DNA of 10,230 nt. Source: Intrasporangium_A sp039812505 (GTDB lineage: Bacteria > Actinomycetota > Actinomycetes > Actinomycetales > Dermatophilaceae). Position 1 is the stretch's first letter. Each line of letters opens with the position of its first letter. This document shows positions 1 to 7,086 of this stretch, piece by piece. The notes under the pieces are model-generated. The model saw only the letters and a list, made by a program, of their open reading frames with translations, had not been told where the DNA came from and did no database searches. The stretch is taken from NCBI RefSeq assembly GCF_039812505.1, contig NZ_JBDIAQ010000129.1:1-10230 (forward strand). The letters run 5' to 3'. A program made the translations under genes and the position numbers.

Positions 1-26
1 GGTCACGGGCCACGGTCACGGGCCAC
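1..26. repeat. Two-copy 13-bp tandem repeat
   Basis: The unit GGTCACGGGCCAC occurs twice back to back (1-13 and 14-26) and is followed by a further GG. It lies just past the stop codon of efeB. I see no run of T on the minus strand, so it is not a clear terminator. The array may continue outside the window. Confidence 0.7.
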
Positions 27-39
27 GGTTGCGGCCGGG

Positions 40-1335
40 TCAGGTGAACAGCCCCTCCCCGAGGTAGCCGCCTTCGCGCACCCCGGGCGGGACCGCAAAC
101 AGGGCCGAGCCGGTGTGCTGCAGGTACTCCATCATCGCGTCGTCCCGGGAGAGCCTGTTCTGCATCGGGATGTACTGGGTGGCGGGGTCGCGCACGTAGG
201 CGATGAAGAACAGTCCGGCGTCCAGCCGGCCCAGCCTGTCGTTGCCGTCGGTGAAGTTGTAGCCCCGGCGCAGGATCTGCACGCCCTTGTTCTGGCTCGG
301 GTGGGCCAGGCGCACGTGGCTGTCGAGCGGGATCAGCGGCTTGCCGCCACGGCCCGTGACGGAGAAGTCCGGCTCGGTGAACTCGGTGCCCCCGGACAGC
401 GGCGCGCCGTGCTGGCGGTCCCGACCGACGATGCCCTCCTGCTCGCGCAGCGACGTGCGGTCCCAGGTCTCGATGGTCATGTTGATCCGGCGGGCCACCA
501 GGTACGACCCGCCGGTCAGCCACCCGGCCCGCGGGTCGTCCCCGTCGCCGACCCAGACGAACCGGTCGATCTGCTCGGTGTCCTCGGCCTTGAGGTTGGC
601 GGTGCCGTCCTTGAAACCGAACAGGTTGCGCGGGGTCTGCTGGGCCTGCGAGGTGGACGAGGTGCGCCCGAAACCGAGCTGGGACCAGCGGATCGCCGCG
701 GTGCCGAAGGCGATCCGGGCCAGGTTGCGCACCGCGTGGACCGCGACCTGCGGGTCGTCGGCGCAGGCCTGGACGCACAGGTCACCGTCGCTGCGCTCGG
801 CGGCCAGGTTGTCGGCCGGGAAGTGCGGCAGCCGGCGCAGCGCCTTCGGCCGGCGGTCGGCGATGCCGAACCGGTCCGCGCCGGACGCGTCCCGGAACAG
901 GCTCGGGCCGAAGCCGAAGGTCAGGGTCAGCCCCGAGGGGGGCAGCCCGATCGCCTCGCCGGTGTCGTCCGGGGGCGCGTCGTACGGCCGGGACGGCTCG
1001 CCGACCAGCTCACCGGCGGTCATCCTGGCGGCCGCCGCAGTCCAGTCGCGTAACAGGGCGACGAGGTCGTCCCGTGAGTTCGAGGTGAGATCGAACGCGG
1101 CGAAGTGCAGGCGGTCCTGGGCCGGGGTGACGATCCCGGCCTGGTGCGCTCCGTGGAAGGGGTAGGACCCGGGTTGCGCGGCCTGCCGGGCGGGCTTGTC
1201 GTCGGAGGCCCAGGACGCGCCGAGTCCCCCCACGAATCCCGCTGCGCCGATGGCGGTGCCCGCCCCGGCCACCCCGAGGAGCCGGCGGCGCGAGAGTCCG
1301 CTCGTGCGGTCGGGCTGGTCAGGTGTCTCGGGCAT
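40..1335 (-). CDS. efeB: EfeB: Tat-exported DyP-type haem peroxidase / deferrochelatase
   Basis: This 431-residue protein is the haem peroxidase of the EfeUOB iron-uptake system. Members of the family are exported folded, bind haem, and are thought to oxidise ferrous iron or act on haem at the cell surface. The N-terminus has a twin-arginine signal (SRRRLLG, residues 15-21) followed by a hydrophobic Ala/Gly-rich stretch to about 44. The DyP signature GFKDG is at 240-244, with the likely distal Asp at 243. SHVRLAHP at 339-346 contains the likely proximal haem ligand His340, and ILRRGYN at 354-360 carries the likely distal Arg. The spacing from Asp to His to Arg is close to that of E. coli EfeB. 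The ATG at 1335 is preceded by AGGAGG at a 5-base spacing, which fixes the start. It is the third gene of the efeUOB operon, 41 bases after efeO. The assignment is firm; which physiological substrate it uses is debated for the family. Confidence 0.95.
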   Translation of the reverse strand: MPETPDQPDRTSGLSRRRLLGVAGAGTAIGAAGFVGGLGASWASDDKPARQAAQPGSYPFHGAHQAGIVTPAQDRLHFAAFDLTSNSRDDLVALLRDWTAAAARMTAGELVGEPSRPYDAPPDDTGEAIGLPPSGLTLTFGFGPSLFRDASGADRFGIADRRPKALRRLPHFPADNLAAERSDGDLCVQACADDPQVAVHAVRNLARIAFGTAAIRWSQLGFGRTSSTSQAQQTPRNLFGFKDGTANLKAEDTEQIDRFVWVGDGDDPRAGWLTGGSYLVARRINMTIETWDRTSLREQEGIVGRDRQHGAPLSGGTEFTEPDFSVTGRGGKPLIPLDSHVRLAHPSQNKGVQILRRGYNFTDGNDRLGRLDAGLFFIAYVRDPATQYIPMQNRLSRDDAMMEYLQHTGSALFAVPPGVREGGYLGEGLFT

Positions 1336-1376
1336 GGGAACCTCCTTCGGGGTCGGGCGGACCGGGTCGGCGGGGG

Positions 1377-2543
1377 TCAGAGCACGACCGCCGCAGTGAG
1401 CTGGGACAGAGGCTCGGACAGCGCGTTGACGGCATCGGACAGGGTACGGACCTGGTCCTTGGTCAGCTCCGTGTAGGGGACGAACCCGTCACCGCGCTTG
1501 TGGCCGTCCAGCAGCTTCTGCAGGGCGGCGAAGCGCTGTTCGAGCTCGGCGTCCAGGTCCCGGTTCTTCTGCTGCAGCACCGGGCGCAGCCCCTCCCAGG
1601 CGACCCGGGCCCCGTCGACGTTGGCCTGGAAGTCCCACAGGTCGGTGTGCGACCAGGCCTCCTCCTCGCCGGTGACCTTGCCGGTCGCGACCTCGTCGAG
1701 CAGCTCCTTGGCGCCGTTGCCGATCTGGTCGGCGGTGAAGGTCATCGTGCGGGTCCGCTTGTGCAGCTCCTTCGTGTCGGCCAGCAGCCGGTCGGCGACG
1801 GTCGCCCGCTGGCTGCGCGTCATCGCCCGGTAGCCGGTCTTCGGCGGCCACAGGTCCTTCTCGATGCGGTGCCAGCCGGTCCACTCCTGCCCCTCCTGCA
1901 GGTCCGCCTCGCGCAGGTCCATCCGCGGGTCGAGGTCGCCGAACGACTCGGCCACCGGCTCGATCCGCTCCCAGTGGACCCGCGCGTCCGCGTACAGATG
2001 ACGGGCCTCGTCGTCCTTGCCCGACTTGTAGTCGGCGACGAACTGCTCGGTCTTGGCCAGCAGCTGGTCGGCCTGGTCCTTGACGTAGCTCGCGTACTGC
2101 GCGTTGGCGGTCGCGACGAGCTCGGCCTCGTTGCCGTCGGCGGCCACCGGCTCTCCGGAGTCGGTCACGGTGAAGGTGCTGCGGATGCCGTCACCGGCCA
2201 TGCCCGGCTTGCACGCGGTGAAGTACGAGCCGGCCGCGGTCGTGACGACCAGGTCGCGGGTCAGGCCGGGGCCGATGTTCTCGACCTCGCCGACGATCCG
2301 CAGCCCGTCCTGGCCGAGCAGGTAGAACTCGGTGACCTTGCTGCCGTCGTTCTTGACGGTGAACACGAGGTTGCCGGAGGGGGCCTGCTGGGCCGAGACG
2401 TCGCACGTGCTGTCGGTCGAGGTCACTGCCAGCTCGCGTGGGCCGGAGCTTGCGGACGGGCCGGCGCTGGGGTTGTTGGTGGTGCATGCCGCCAGCAGCG
2501 GGAGCGCGAGGGCGAGCGGGTAGACGGTGAGTCGGCGGATCAC
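1377..2543 (-). CDS. efeO: EfeO: iron-uptake lipoprotein (cupredoxin + M75 imelysin-like)
   Basis: This 388-residue lipoprotein is the extracytoplasmic iron-binding component that works with the EfeU permease and EfeB. The N-terminus is a short lipoprotein signal with lipobox LAAC ending at Cys20, followed by a flexible Ser/Pro/Ala linker. A cupredoxin-like domain spans roughly residues 36-128 and has Cys47 and Cys111. The M75 imelysin-like domain runs from about 138 to 388. It contains HWERIEP at 190-196 and an HxxE metal motif, HRIE, at 225-228. I chose the GTG start at 2543 because AAGGAG sits 7 bases upstream and it places the signal peptide at residue 1; the same frame stays open much further upstream but that part reads as a shadow of efeU. 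The start overlaps the efeU stop by four bases (GTGA), indicating translational coupling. Domain makeup and length match the two-domain EfeO form. Confidence 0.94.
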   Translation of the reverse strand: MIRRLTVYPLALALPLLAACTTNNPSAGPSASSGPRELAVTSTDSTCDVSAQQAPSGNLVFTVKNDGSKVTEFYLLGQDGLRIVGEVENIGPGLTRDLVVTTAAGSYFTACKPGMAGDGIRSTFTVTDSGEPVAADGNEAELVATANAQYASYVKDQADQLLAKTEQFVADYKSGKDDEARHLYADARVHWERIEPVAESFGDLDPRMDLREADLQEGQEWTGWHRIEKDLWPPKTGYRAMTRSQRATVADRLLADTKELHKRTRTMTFTADQIGNGAKELLDEVATGKVTGEEEAWSHTDLWDFQANVDGARVAWEGLRPVLQQKNRDLDAELEQRFAALQKLLDGHKRGDGFVPYTELTKDQVRTLSDAVNALSEPLSQLTAAVVL

Positions 2544-3427
2544 GCGGAGGCTCCTTGCGAGGTCGAGGCGAGCTTCGGGCCCGAGGCCGGGCGGGGCGGC
2601 GCGGTGCGCCGGATCATGCGGACGAACAGGAACATGACCGGCACGACGTAGAGGACCCAGACGACGGCCTCCAGCCAGGTCGTGACGGGCGAGAAGTTGA
2701 GGGTGCCCTTCAGCAGGGTGCCCAGCCACGAGGTCGGTTCGATGGTGTCGCTGACGTCGAAGGCGATGTTGTTCAGGCCGGGCAGGATGCCGGCCTCCTG
2801 AAGGTCGTGGACGCCATACGACAGCACCCCGGCCGCGACGAGGATGAGAAACCCCCCGGTCCACGCGAAGAACCGACCGAGGTTGAGCTTGAGCGCTCCG
2901 CGGTACATGAGCACGCCGATCGCCACGGCGGTGAGGATGCCGAGCCCCGCACCGACGAGGGGCGCGGCGGACGAACCGGTCCCGCTGGACGCCGCCTGGG
3001 TCGCGGCCCAGAGGAACAGCGCGGTCTCCAGACCCTCGCGTCCCACCGCCAACAGTGCGACCACCACGAGGGCGATCCAACTGCCCTCGGCGGCCTGGTC
3101 GATCCTGCTGCGCAGCTCACCGGACATGGTCCGTGCCGAACGCGCCATCCAGAAGACCATCCAGGTCACGAAGCCCACCGCGACGATCGACAGCGTGCCG
3201 CCGATCGCCTCCTGCGCCTCGAAGGTCAGCCCACGCGGCCCGAAGGTGAGCAGCGCGCCGAACCCGAGGGACACGAGGACGGCCAGGGCCACCCCGCCCC
3301 AGACTCTCGGTAGCAGGTGCCGCCGGTCGGTCTTGACCAGGTAGGCCACGAGGATGACCACGACGAGCGAGGCTTCCAGGCCCTCGCGGAGCCCCACGAG
3401 ATAGTTGCCGAACACGACCTGACCCAC
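2540..3427 (-). CDS. efeU: EfeU: FTR1-family iron permease
   Basis: This is a 295-residue polytopic membrane protein of the OFeT/FTR1 family, the iron-conducting permease of EfeUOB. The family hallmark REGLE occurs twice, at residues 14-18 and 130-134, each within a hydrophobic segment and followed by A/TxL. This is the expected internal duplication carrying the iron-ligating glutamates. Other hydrophobic segments lie near 45-63, 77-95, 117-140, 158-174, 190-206 and 252-271. The reported start is a GTG at 3427 with GAGGGG only two bases upstream, which is tight. A second GTG at 3415 would give a protein starting MFGNYL, closer to the usual length before the first REGLE, so the start is uncertain by four residues. 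The gene is first in the operon, and an iron box lies 67 bases upstream of the annotated start. Regulation by an IdeR/DtxR repressor is inferred from that box. Confidence 0.94.
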   Translation of the reverse strand: MGQVVFGNYLVGLREGLEASLVVVILVAYLVKTDRRHLLPRVWGGVALAVLVSLGFGALLTFGPRGLTFEAQEAIGGTLSIVAVGFVTWMVFWMARSARTMSGELRSRIDQAAEGSWIALVVVALLAVGREGLETALFLWAATQAASSGTGSSAAPLVGAGLGILTAVAIGVLMYRGALKLNLGRFFAWTGGFLILVAAGVLSYGVHDLQEAGILPGLNNIAFDVSDTIEPTSWLGTLLKGTLNFSPVTTWLEAVVWVLYVVPVMFLFVRMIRRTAPPRPASGPKLASTSQGASA

Positions 3428-3493
3428 ATCCCCTCGCTACACGGTCGCCCCGCAGGGCGCCCCGTCGGGCAGTACACAGGGCCGCAGTCTGGC

Positions 3494-3512
3494 ATAGGTT
3501 TGGCTAACCTAA
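3494..3512 (-). promoter_or_regulatory. IdeR/DtxR-type iron box upstream of efeUOB
   Basis: The plus strand reads ATAGGTTTGGCTAACCTAA. This matches the known 19-bp consensus TTAGGTTAGGCTAACCTAA at 17 of 19 positions, with differences at positions 1 and 8. It sits alone in the gap between the VIT-family gene and efeU, 67 bases upstream of the efeU start. Iron-loaded IdeR or DtxR binds such boxes and usually represses iron-uptake genes. I could not assign -35 and -10 hexamers with confidence, so whether the box covers the core promoter is inference. Confidence 0.88.
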
Positions 3513-3533
3513 CAACGCGCGTGTCGATGCGCG

Positions 3534-3559
3534 GGCCGGCCGCTGCAGAACAGCCGGCC
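3534..3559 (-). terminator. Inverted repeat between the VIT gene and efeU (weak terminator candidate)
   Basis: GGCCGGC (3534-3540) and GCCGGCC (3553-3559) can pair as a perfect 7-bp stem with a 12-base loop. On the minus strand it lies after the stop of the VIT-family gene and before the iron box, where a terminator would separate the two units. No T run follows, so Rho-independent termination is doubtful. Short GC-rich repeats also arise by chance at this base composition. Confidence 0.25.
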
Positions 3560-3632
3560 AGCCGAGCGGGCGAGGTGACCGACCGGGGGTCCTCCCGGGA
3601 TGGGTCGCTGCCGACCTTGCCCGGCCGGGGGC

Positions 3633-4355
3633 TCACGTGAACAGGTGCCCGGCCAGCCACGCGGTCGACATCGTCAGCACCCCGATCACCAGCGAGCGAC
3701 GCACGTTGTGCCACAGGTTCGAGCGCCCGACCCGGGTGAGTACGACCGCACTGATGAGCAGCGACACGAGCACGGCGGCATACGTGATGAGCCCGTCGAG
3801 GCTGAGCGGGGTGACCGCGACGATGAGCAGTGGCAGCAGGCCACCGGCGATGAAGGCCAGCCCGCCGCCGCCCGCGGCGACGGCGGGGCGCAGGGACGCC
3901 GGCGCGGGGTCCGGAGCAACCGCGGCGTGCCCCGCGGGGACGTCCCGGCTCTGCAGCTGCTCGGCGACCTGCCCGGCCAGCTCCTCGGAGAGGCCCATGC
4001 CCCGGTAGGTCTGCGTCAGCTCGTCGCGTCCCTCCCGTGGGCTCAGCCGCTGGACTCGGGCCGCCTCGTCCCGCAGCGCGGCCTGGACCTCGAGCTCTGC
4101 CGCGGCCTCGGCATACTTCGCGCCGCCGGTCGCGATGGACCCGGCGATAAGTCCCGAGACCGCCGCCAGGAGCACAGCCGTGCCGCCGAGCCCCGCCCCG
4201 GCGAAACCTTCGACGATCCCGGCGGTGCCGATGATCCCGTCGTTGAGGTCACCGATCCGCTCGGCGGCATGCTGCCGGCCCATCCCGAGGCGCTCGGCCA
4301 GCCCCTGGGTCTGCCGCGGCCCTCGGCCCGTCTCGTCGGGTCCCGGTCGTGTCAT
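3633..4355 (-). CDS. VIT/CCC1-family membrane protein (putative iron/manganese transporter)
   Basis: This 240-residue protein resembles the VIT1/CCC1 family, which moves ferrous iron or manganese out of the cytoplasm or into stores. The N-terminal motif ERIGDLNDGIIGTAGIVEG (32-50) corresponds to the family's conserved first helix, usually written as a DGLV-type motif. The second helix spans about 58-80. A cytoplasmic helical stretch (about 82-138, rich in Glu and Gln) follows where VIT proteins have their metal-binding region. Three C-terminal helices lie near 161-181, 186-207 and 220-238. The segment after helix 2 reads AKYAEAAAELE, where family members more often have a GEY-type motif, so this is a divergent member. 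The ATG at 4355 has no clear ribosome binding site, and an ATG at residue 25 (about 4283) is an alternative. It lies just upstream of efeUOB on the same strand, consistent with iron handling, but has no iron box of its own. Substrate and direction are inferred. Confidence 0.82.
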   Translation of the reverse strand: MTRPGPDETGRGPRQTQGLAERLGMGRQHAAERIGDLNDGIIGTAGIVEGFAGAGLGGTAVLLAAVSGLIAGSIATGGAKYAEAAAELEVQAALRDEAARVQRLSPREGRDELTQTYRGMGLSEELAGQVAEQLQSRDVPAGHAAVAPDPAPASLRPAVAAGGGGLAFIAGGLLPLLIVAVTPLSLDGLITYAAVLVSLLISAVVLTRVGRSNLWHNVRRSLVIGVLTMSTAWLAGHLFT

Positions 4356-4754
4356 GGTGGCATTCTCACCGAATCGCGGGCCTGGGGGCCGTCCTCACGT
4401 CAGCGACACCCTCACTCGGGGTGGACCCAGTGCCGGACCGCGTCGGGATATGCCCGCCCAACGTGGCCGCGACGGCCACCGCACGCCGATCAGCGGCGGG
4501 GCGGCGCGGCCTGGGTCGGATGGCCGCGTTCGTTGGCGCGGTGTCCCAATCGCGGCGCGACGGAACACCTGACCAGGTCGGCGAGCGGGATGCAGGCAGG
4601 GGACGGCATAGACTCCGGCGCCGCCCGGGGGATCATGACGACGATCATGCCCGGGAAGGTGAACGTCGTGAAGGTCTCGCCGGCCCGCCGGATCCAACGT
4701 GTTGAGGGGCCGTAGGTCCGGCGAGAGACCGACAACCCGTCATGTCCGAGACCA

Positions 4755-4905
4755 CCGACCTGCGTCCGGTGACGGCGATTCCGGCGACGACGAGCATCCC
4801 GAGCACGCCGCTGACCAGTTCGGTGCGCATCAGCGCTCTCCCTGCTCGGGCTCCTCGCCGCGGCTCTTCTCGATCAACCACGATCAGCGCAATGGGGGCC
4901 GGCTG
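4755..4905 (-). pseudogene. Possible decayed small membrane-protein pair
   Basis: Two short minus-strand stretches look coding by their G/C-rich third codon positions. The first reads IALIVV and then, after a one-base frame change, LIEKSRGEEPEQGER and a stop at 4832-4830, like the last membrane helix and charged tail of a protein. The stop overlaps an ATG at 4830 as TGATG. That ATG has a purine-rich AGGGAGA upstream and opens MRTELVSGVLGMLVVAGIAVTGRR, one possible membrane helix. After that helix the codon pattern loses its bias, although the frame stays open to 4645 (61 residues in all). I do not recognise either protein. These may be remnants of an operon or chance. Confidence 0.2.
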
Positions 4906-5310
4906 TCCAGCTCATCGAGACCGCACACAGGCACGCTGGCGGGCGGTCAAGGCGCCCCACCTCGTCGCGCTCGTCCGCGCAGGGTTACGCGCGCCGAAGA
5001 GGCGAGTCGCGTTCGTCGGCGATGTGCGCCAGATCTGCGCGGCCCTCGCCGTCGCTGTGGACTGCCCGGGCTGGACCCCCCCGGTGGCCGACGCTCAGCG
5101 ACCCCCGCACTGGCGCCCTCAGGACGGCGTGCCGCCCCAGTGGCGCACTGTTATGGCAGCGACGGGACAAGGGCGTAATGCGGGTGTACGCGTGAGCACG
5201 GGGTGGTGGACCACCCTGACCAGACGAGCGTCTGTCTGTAGTAGGGGAATCCAATCTGACATCTACTGATCGTCCAGTTCGGTCCTGGGTCACGGGCGAG
5301 GAGGTGGGTT

Positions 5311-5327
5311 GAGAGTGACCGACTCTC
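5311..5327 (-). terminator. Hairpin just past the phosphoribosyltransferase gene
   Basis: GAGAGT (5311-5316) and ACTCTC (5322-5327) form a perfect 6-bp stem with the loop GACCG. The hairpin lies 6 bases beyond the stop codon of the minus-strand gene ending at 5333, a typical terminator position. No T run follows on the minus strand, so it may only stabilise the transcript end or act weakly. Confidence 0.35.
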
Positions 5328-5332
5328 GAGGC

Positions 5333-6013
5333 CTATTCGGGGCACTCGCAGCGCGTCCATGGACAGATCTTCCAGTCGTACGGCAGCGTGGGCAGCACGT
5401 CCCTCAGGAAGGGCGTGTTGGGGTCCCACTTCGGGGACAGCACCCGGGCGATGCTGAGGATCGAAACCTGGGAGGCACCGCCCTGCTTGAGCGTCACGGC
5501 GAGCGATTGTGAGCTCGCGCCCGAGACCCAGGCGTCCTCGATGACGACGACGTGCTCTGGCAATGCTGAACCAGGCTGCATAGCCCAGGACGACGGATTC
5601 AACGTGCGGTCTGGTCTGGGGCCGACAGGCGTCACCTCGATCTCCGATGTCGGTGACTTGCTCAGACTGCGCACCAGGTCGACAAAGACGGTGCGTCCCC
5701 TGGTCGAGGGAACGACCGCCCAGCCGACGGCGGCCGTACCTGCGAGCCTGTTGGCGCAGCCGAAGTGCCCCCGAAGCCCTACTGCGAGCAGGGCCTGGAC
5801 TATCGGCTCGAACGTGCCGCACGTCCTGTGCTCCTTGTAGCCGCGCATCACCCGATAGGTCTGCGAGTTCGGCTCATCGGCGTACACCAGGACACCGGTC
5901 CGATCCGCCAGCGGGAGGTCGGTGCGGCGACGTGACTGACACTGGGGGCAAAGGCTGTATCCATCGAGCGGGAGGGCGCAGACATCGCACGCTGTCCAGG
6001 CGCCCGTCGTCAC
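5333..6013 (-). CDS. Zinc-ribbon ComF-like phosphoribosyltransferase (ShosT-like effector candidate)
   Basis: The 226-residue protein has an N-terminal zinc-ribbon pattern (CDVC at 9-12 and CPQC at 22-25) followed by a type I phosphoribosyltransferase fold. The PRPP-binding segment is VVVIEDAWVSGASSQS at 155-170, matching the family pattern of hydrophobic strand, two acidic residues and a small-residue loop, here Glu-Asp and SGAS rather than the more usual Asp-Asp and TGAT. The architecture resembles ComF, but ComF's Arg/Gln/Asn-rich motif before the PRPP loop is not evident. An extra Cys trio (217, 222, 224) closes the protein. The start is a GTG at 6013 with no Shine-Dalgarno; an in-frame stop lies a short way upstream and I see no other start codon between. 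It follows the DprA-like gene by 73 bases on the same strand. The pair resembles the ShosTA type, in which a phosphoribosyltransferase toxin is held by a DprA-like antitoxin. That role is inference; a divergent ComF is the alternative. Confidence 0.8.
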   Translation of the reverse strand: MTTGAWTACDVCALPLDGYSLCPQCQSRRRTDLPLADRTGVLVYADEPNSQTYRVMRGYKEHRTCGTFEPIVQALLAVGLRGHFGCANRLAGTAAVGWAVVPSTRGRTVFVDLVRSLSKSPTSEIEVTPVGPRPDRTLNPSSWAMQPGSALPEHVVVIEDAWVSGASSQSLAVTLKQGGASQVSILSIARVLSPKWDPNTPFLRDVLPTLPYDWKICPWTRCECPE

Positions 6014-6086
6014 GGAGTGCAGGTAACTGCCGCCACCCGGACGAGGTCGTTGCCGACGTCAGTGACTCGATCAGAGAATTGCCGGG

Positions 6087-6995
6087 TCACGCGGACACCA
6101 GCTTGTCGAGCGCGCTCCTCAACCGCGCGGGTGCCGCTCGAACATCGGTGATGGCCTTGGCGAGCTCGGCGGTCGAACTCACGACGTAGACATTCGGGCG
6201 CTCGGCGAGCGCAGCGCCCCAGGTCGTCGTCGCTGCGACGCGGTCGGTGAGGATCACTGGTCGGCCATGCTCGCCTGCGACGCGGGCCTGGATGCGAGTG
6301 CCGGAGTGCTCGCCGGCCTCGATCACGATGGTGGCGAGCCCGTAGCCGGACATCGTCGTGTTCCGCATCGGGAACGACTGCTTGGTCGGCGGAGCATCCG
6401 GGTAGAACTGCGAGAGCAGTAGGCCCCGCTCGGCAATCTCGCCCTGAAGCGCACGGTTCGACGCGGGATAGGACTGGGTGATCCCAGTGCCCAGGAACGC
6501 CACGGTGCGGCCCCCGCCGTCGAGGGCGGCCCGATGCGCTGCCGTGTCGATTCCGGCTGCGAGGCCAGCGATGACGGTCAGCCCCTCAGACACCAGAAGG
6601 CGTGCGGCCTCAGCGGCGAGTGTGAGTCCCCAGTCGGAGGCTGATCGAGACCCTACGACCGACACGCCGTCATCGGGTTCGCGGGGGGCGCCCCGGTAGA
6701 ACAGGAACGGCGGGATCTCCCGGATTCCGAGGAGGCGCGCGGGGTACTCGGGATCCAGGATCGTCAGCCATTGATGACCCTCGCTTGTCCACGCTTGCAC
6801 GTCCGCCTCGGCCTGCTTGAGCTCCGGCTCCAAGTCGGGCGCAGCGAAGAGCGCGTCCTCCGTGGTCTCATTGAGGAGCGCTATCGCGCTACCGGCATCG
6901 GCCACCTCGGCGGCGATCTCGTTCCAACTGGCGCCACCGGACTTGCGCCGCAGCAGGACCAGCAGTGCCGCCAGCTCCTGATCGCGCGACTCCAT
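6087..6995 (-). CDS. Stand-alone DprA/Smf-like Rossmann protein (ShosA-like candidate)
   Basis: This 302-residue protein carries the DprA/Smf Rossmann-like domain. Visible motifs in order are FLFYRGAP (98-105), VVGSRSAS (113-120), GLAAGIDTAAHRAAL (144-158), GTGITQSYP (169-177), SFPMRNTTMSG (207-217) and EAGEHSGTR (226-234). Family DprA binds single-stranded DNA and loads RecA during uptake or recombination. Here the region before the fold (1-95) is short and shows no obvious SAM-like domain, and there is no clear C-terminal winged helix. The FPxRN motif is followed by TT rather than Arg. It is not next to the usual chromosomal dprA neighbours. I chose the ATG at 6995 because upstream codons read as non-coding and a TACGCT element sits 6 bases upstream, suggesting a leaderless message; an ATG at 7103 in the same frame was rejected. 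It precedes the phosphoribosyltransferase gene, and together they may form a toxin-antitoxin or anti-phage pair. The DprA-family call is firm; the defence role is inferred. Confidence 0.85.
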   Translation of the reverse strand: MESRDQELAALLVLLRRKSGGASWNEIAAEVADAGSAIALLNETTEDALFAAPDLEPELKQAEADVQAWTSEGHQWLTILDPEYPARLLGIREIPPFLFYRGAPREPDDGVSVVGSRSASDWGLTLAAEAARLLVSEGLTVIAGLAAGIDTAAHRAALDGGGRTVAFLGTGITQSYPASNRALQGEIAERGLLLSQFYPDAPPTKQSFPMRNTTMSGYGLATIVIEAGEHSGTRIQARVAGEHGRPVILTDRVAATTTWGAALAERPNVYVVSSTAELAKAITDVRAAPARLRSALDKLVSA

Positions 6996-7001
6996 GCAGG
7001 C

Positions 7002-7007
7002 AGCGTA
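7002..7007 (-). promoter_or_regulatory. Possible -10 element for a leaderless dprA-like transcript
   Basis: The minus strand reads TACGCT, fitting the actinobacterial TAnnnT pattern, with 6 bases between it and the ATG at 6995. That spacing would start the transcript at or next to the start codon, which agrees with the absence of a Shine-Dalgarno sequence. No -35 box is present at the right distance; a TTGACC at 7041-7046 is too far upstream. Confidence 0.3.
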
Positions 7008-7086
7008 GCCGGGAGGTCCGACGGGATCCGGGAGGCACCCGGTCAAGTCGCTCGGCGGCGCGAGAAGCGTGAGGCCCGTTGCGAGA

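Larger units (their letters stand above)
4356..5332. other. Gene-poor interval between the VIT gene and the phosphoribosyltransferase gene
   Basis: About 980 bases hold no gene I can support. Open frames exist on both strands, but they are Arg/Pro/Ala/Ser-rich, lack recognisable motifs and mostly lack ribosome binding sites, as expected of chance frames in GC-rich DNA. The only coding-like stretch is the minus-strand fragment near 4755-4905, described separately. Base composition falls near the right end: row 5221-5280 is about 50% GC. That may mark the start of the accessory segment. I found no transposase, integrase or structural RNA here. Confidence 0.6.

Noticed and set aside
1377..3080. 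A 567-residue minus-strand frame extending efeO upstream
   Set aside because: The part before 2543 is an Arg/Gly-rich shadow of efeU. The lipoprotein signal and ribosome binding site fix the efeO start at 2543.
3620..3629. CCCGGCCGGG palindrome after the VIT gene as a terminator
   Set aside because: It has no loop and no T run, overlaps the region right at the stop codon, and such palindromes are common at this GC content.
4628..4665. Repeated GATCATG flanked by CCCGGG, considered as a regulatory hairpin
   Set aside because: The arms do not pair beyond the self-complementary CCCGGG, and no gene start is close by.
4742..5269. A 175-residue plus-strand frame in the gene-poor interval
   Set aside because: No ribosome binding site, no motif, amino acid composition of a chance frame, and it opposes the more coding-like minus-strand fragment.
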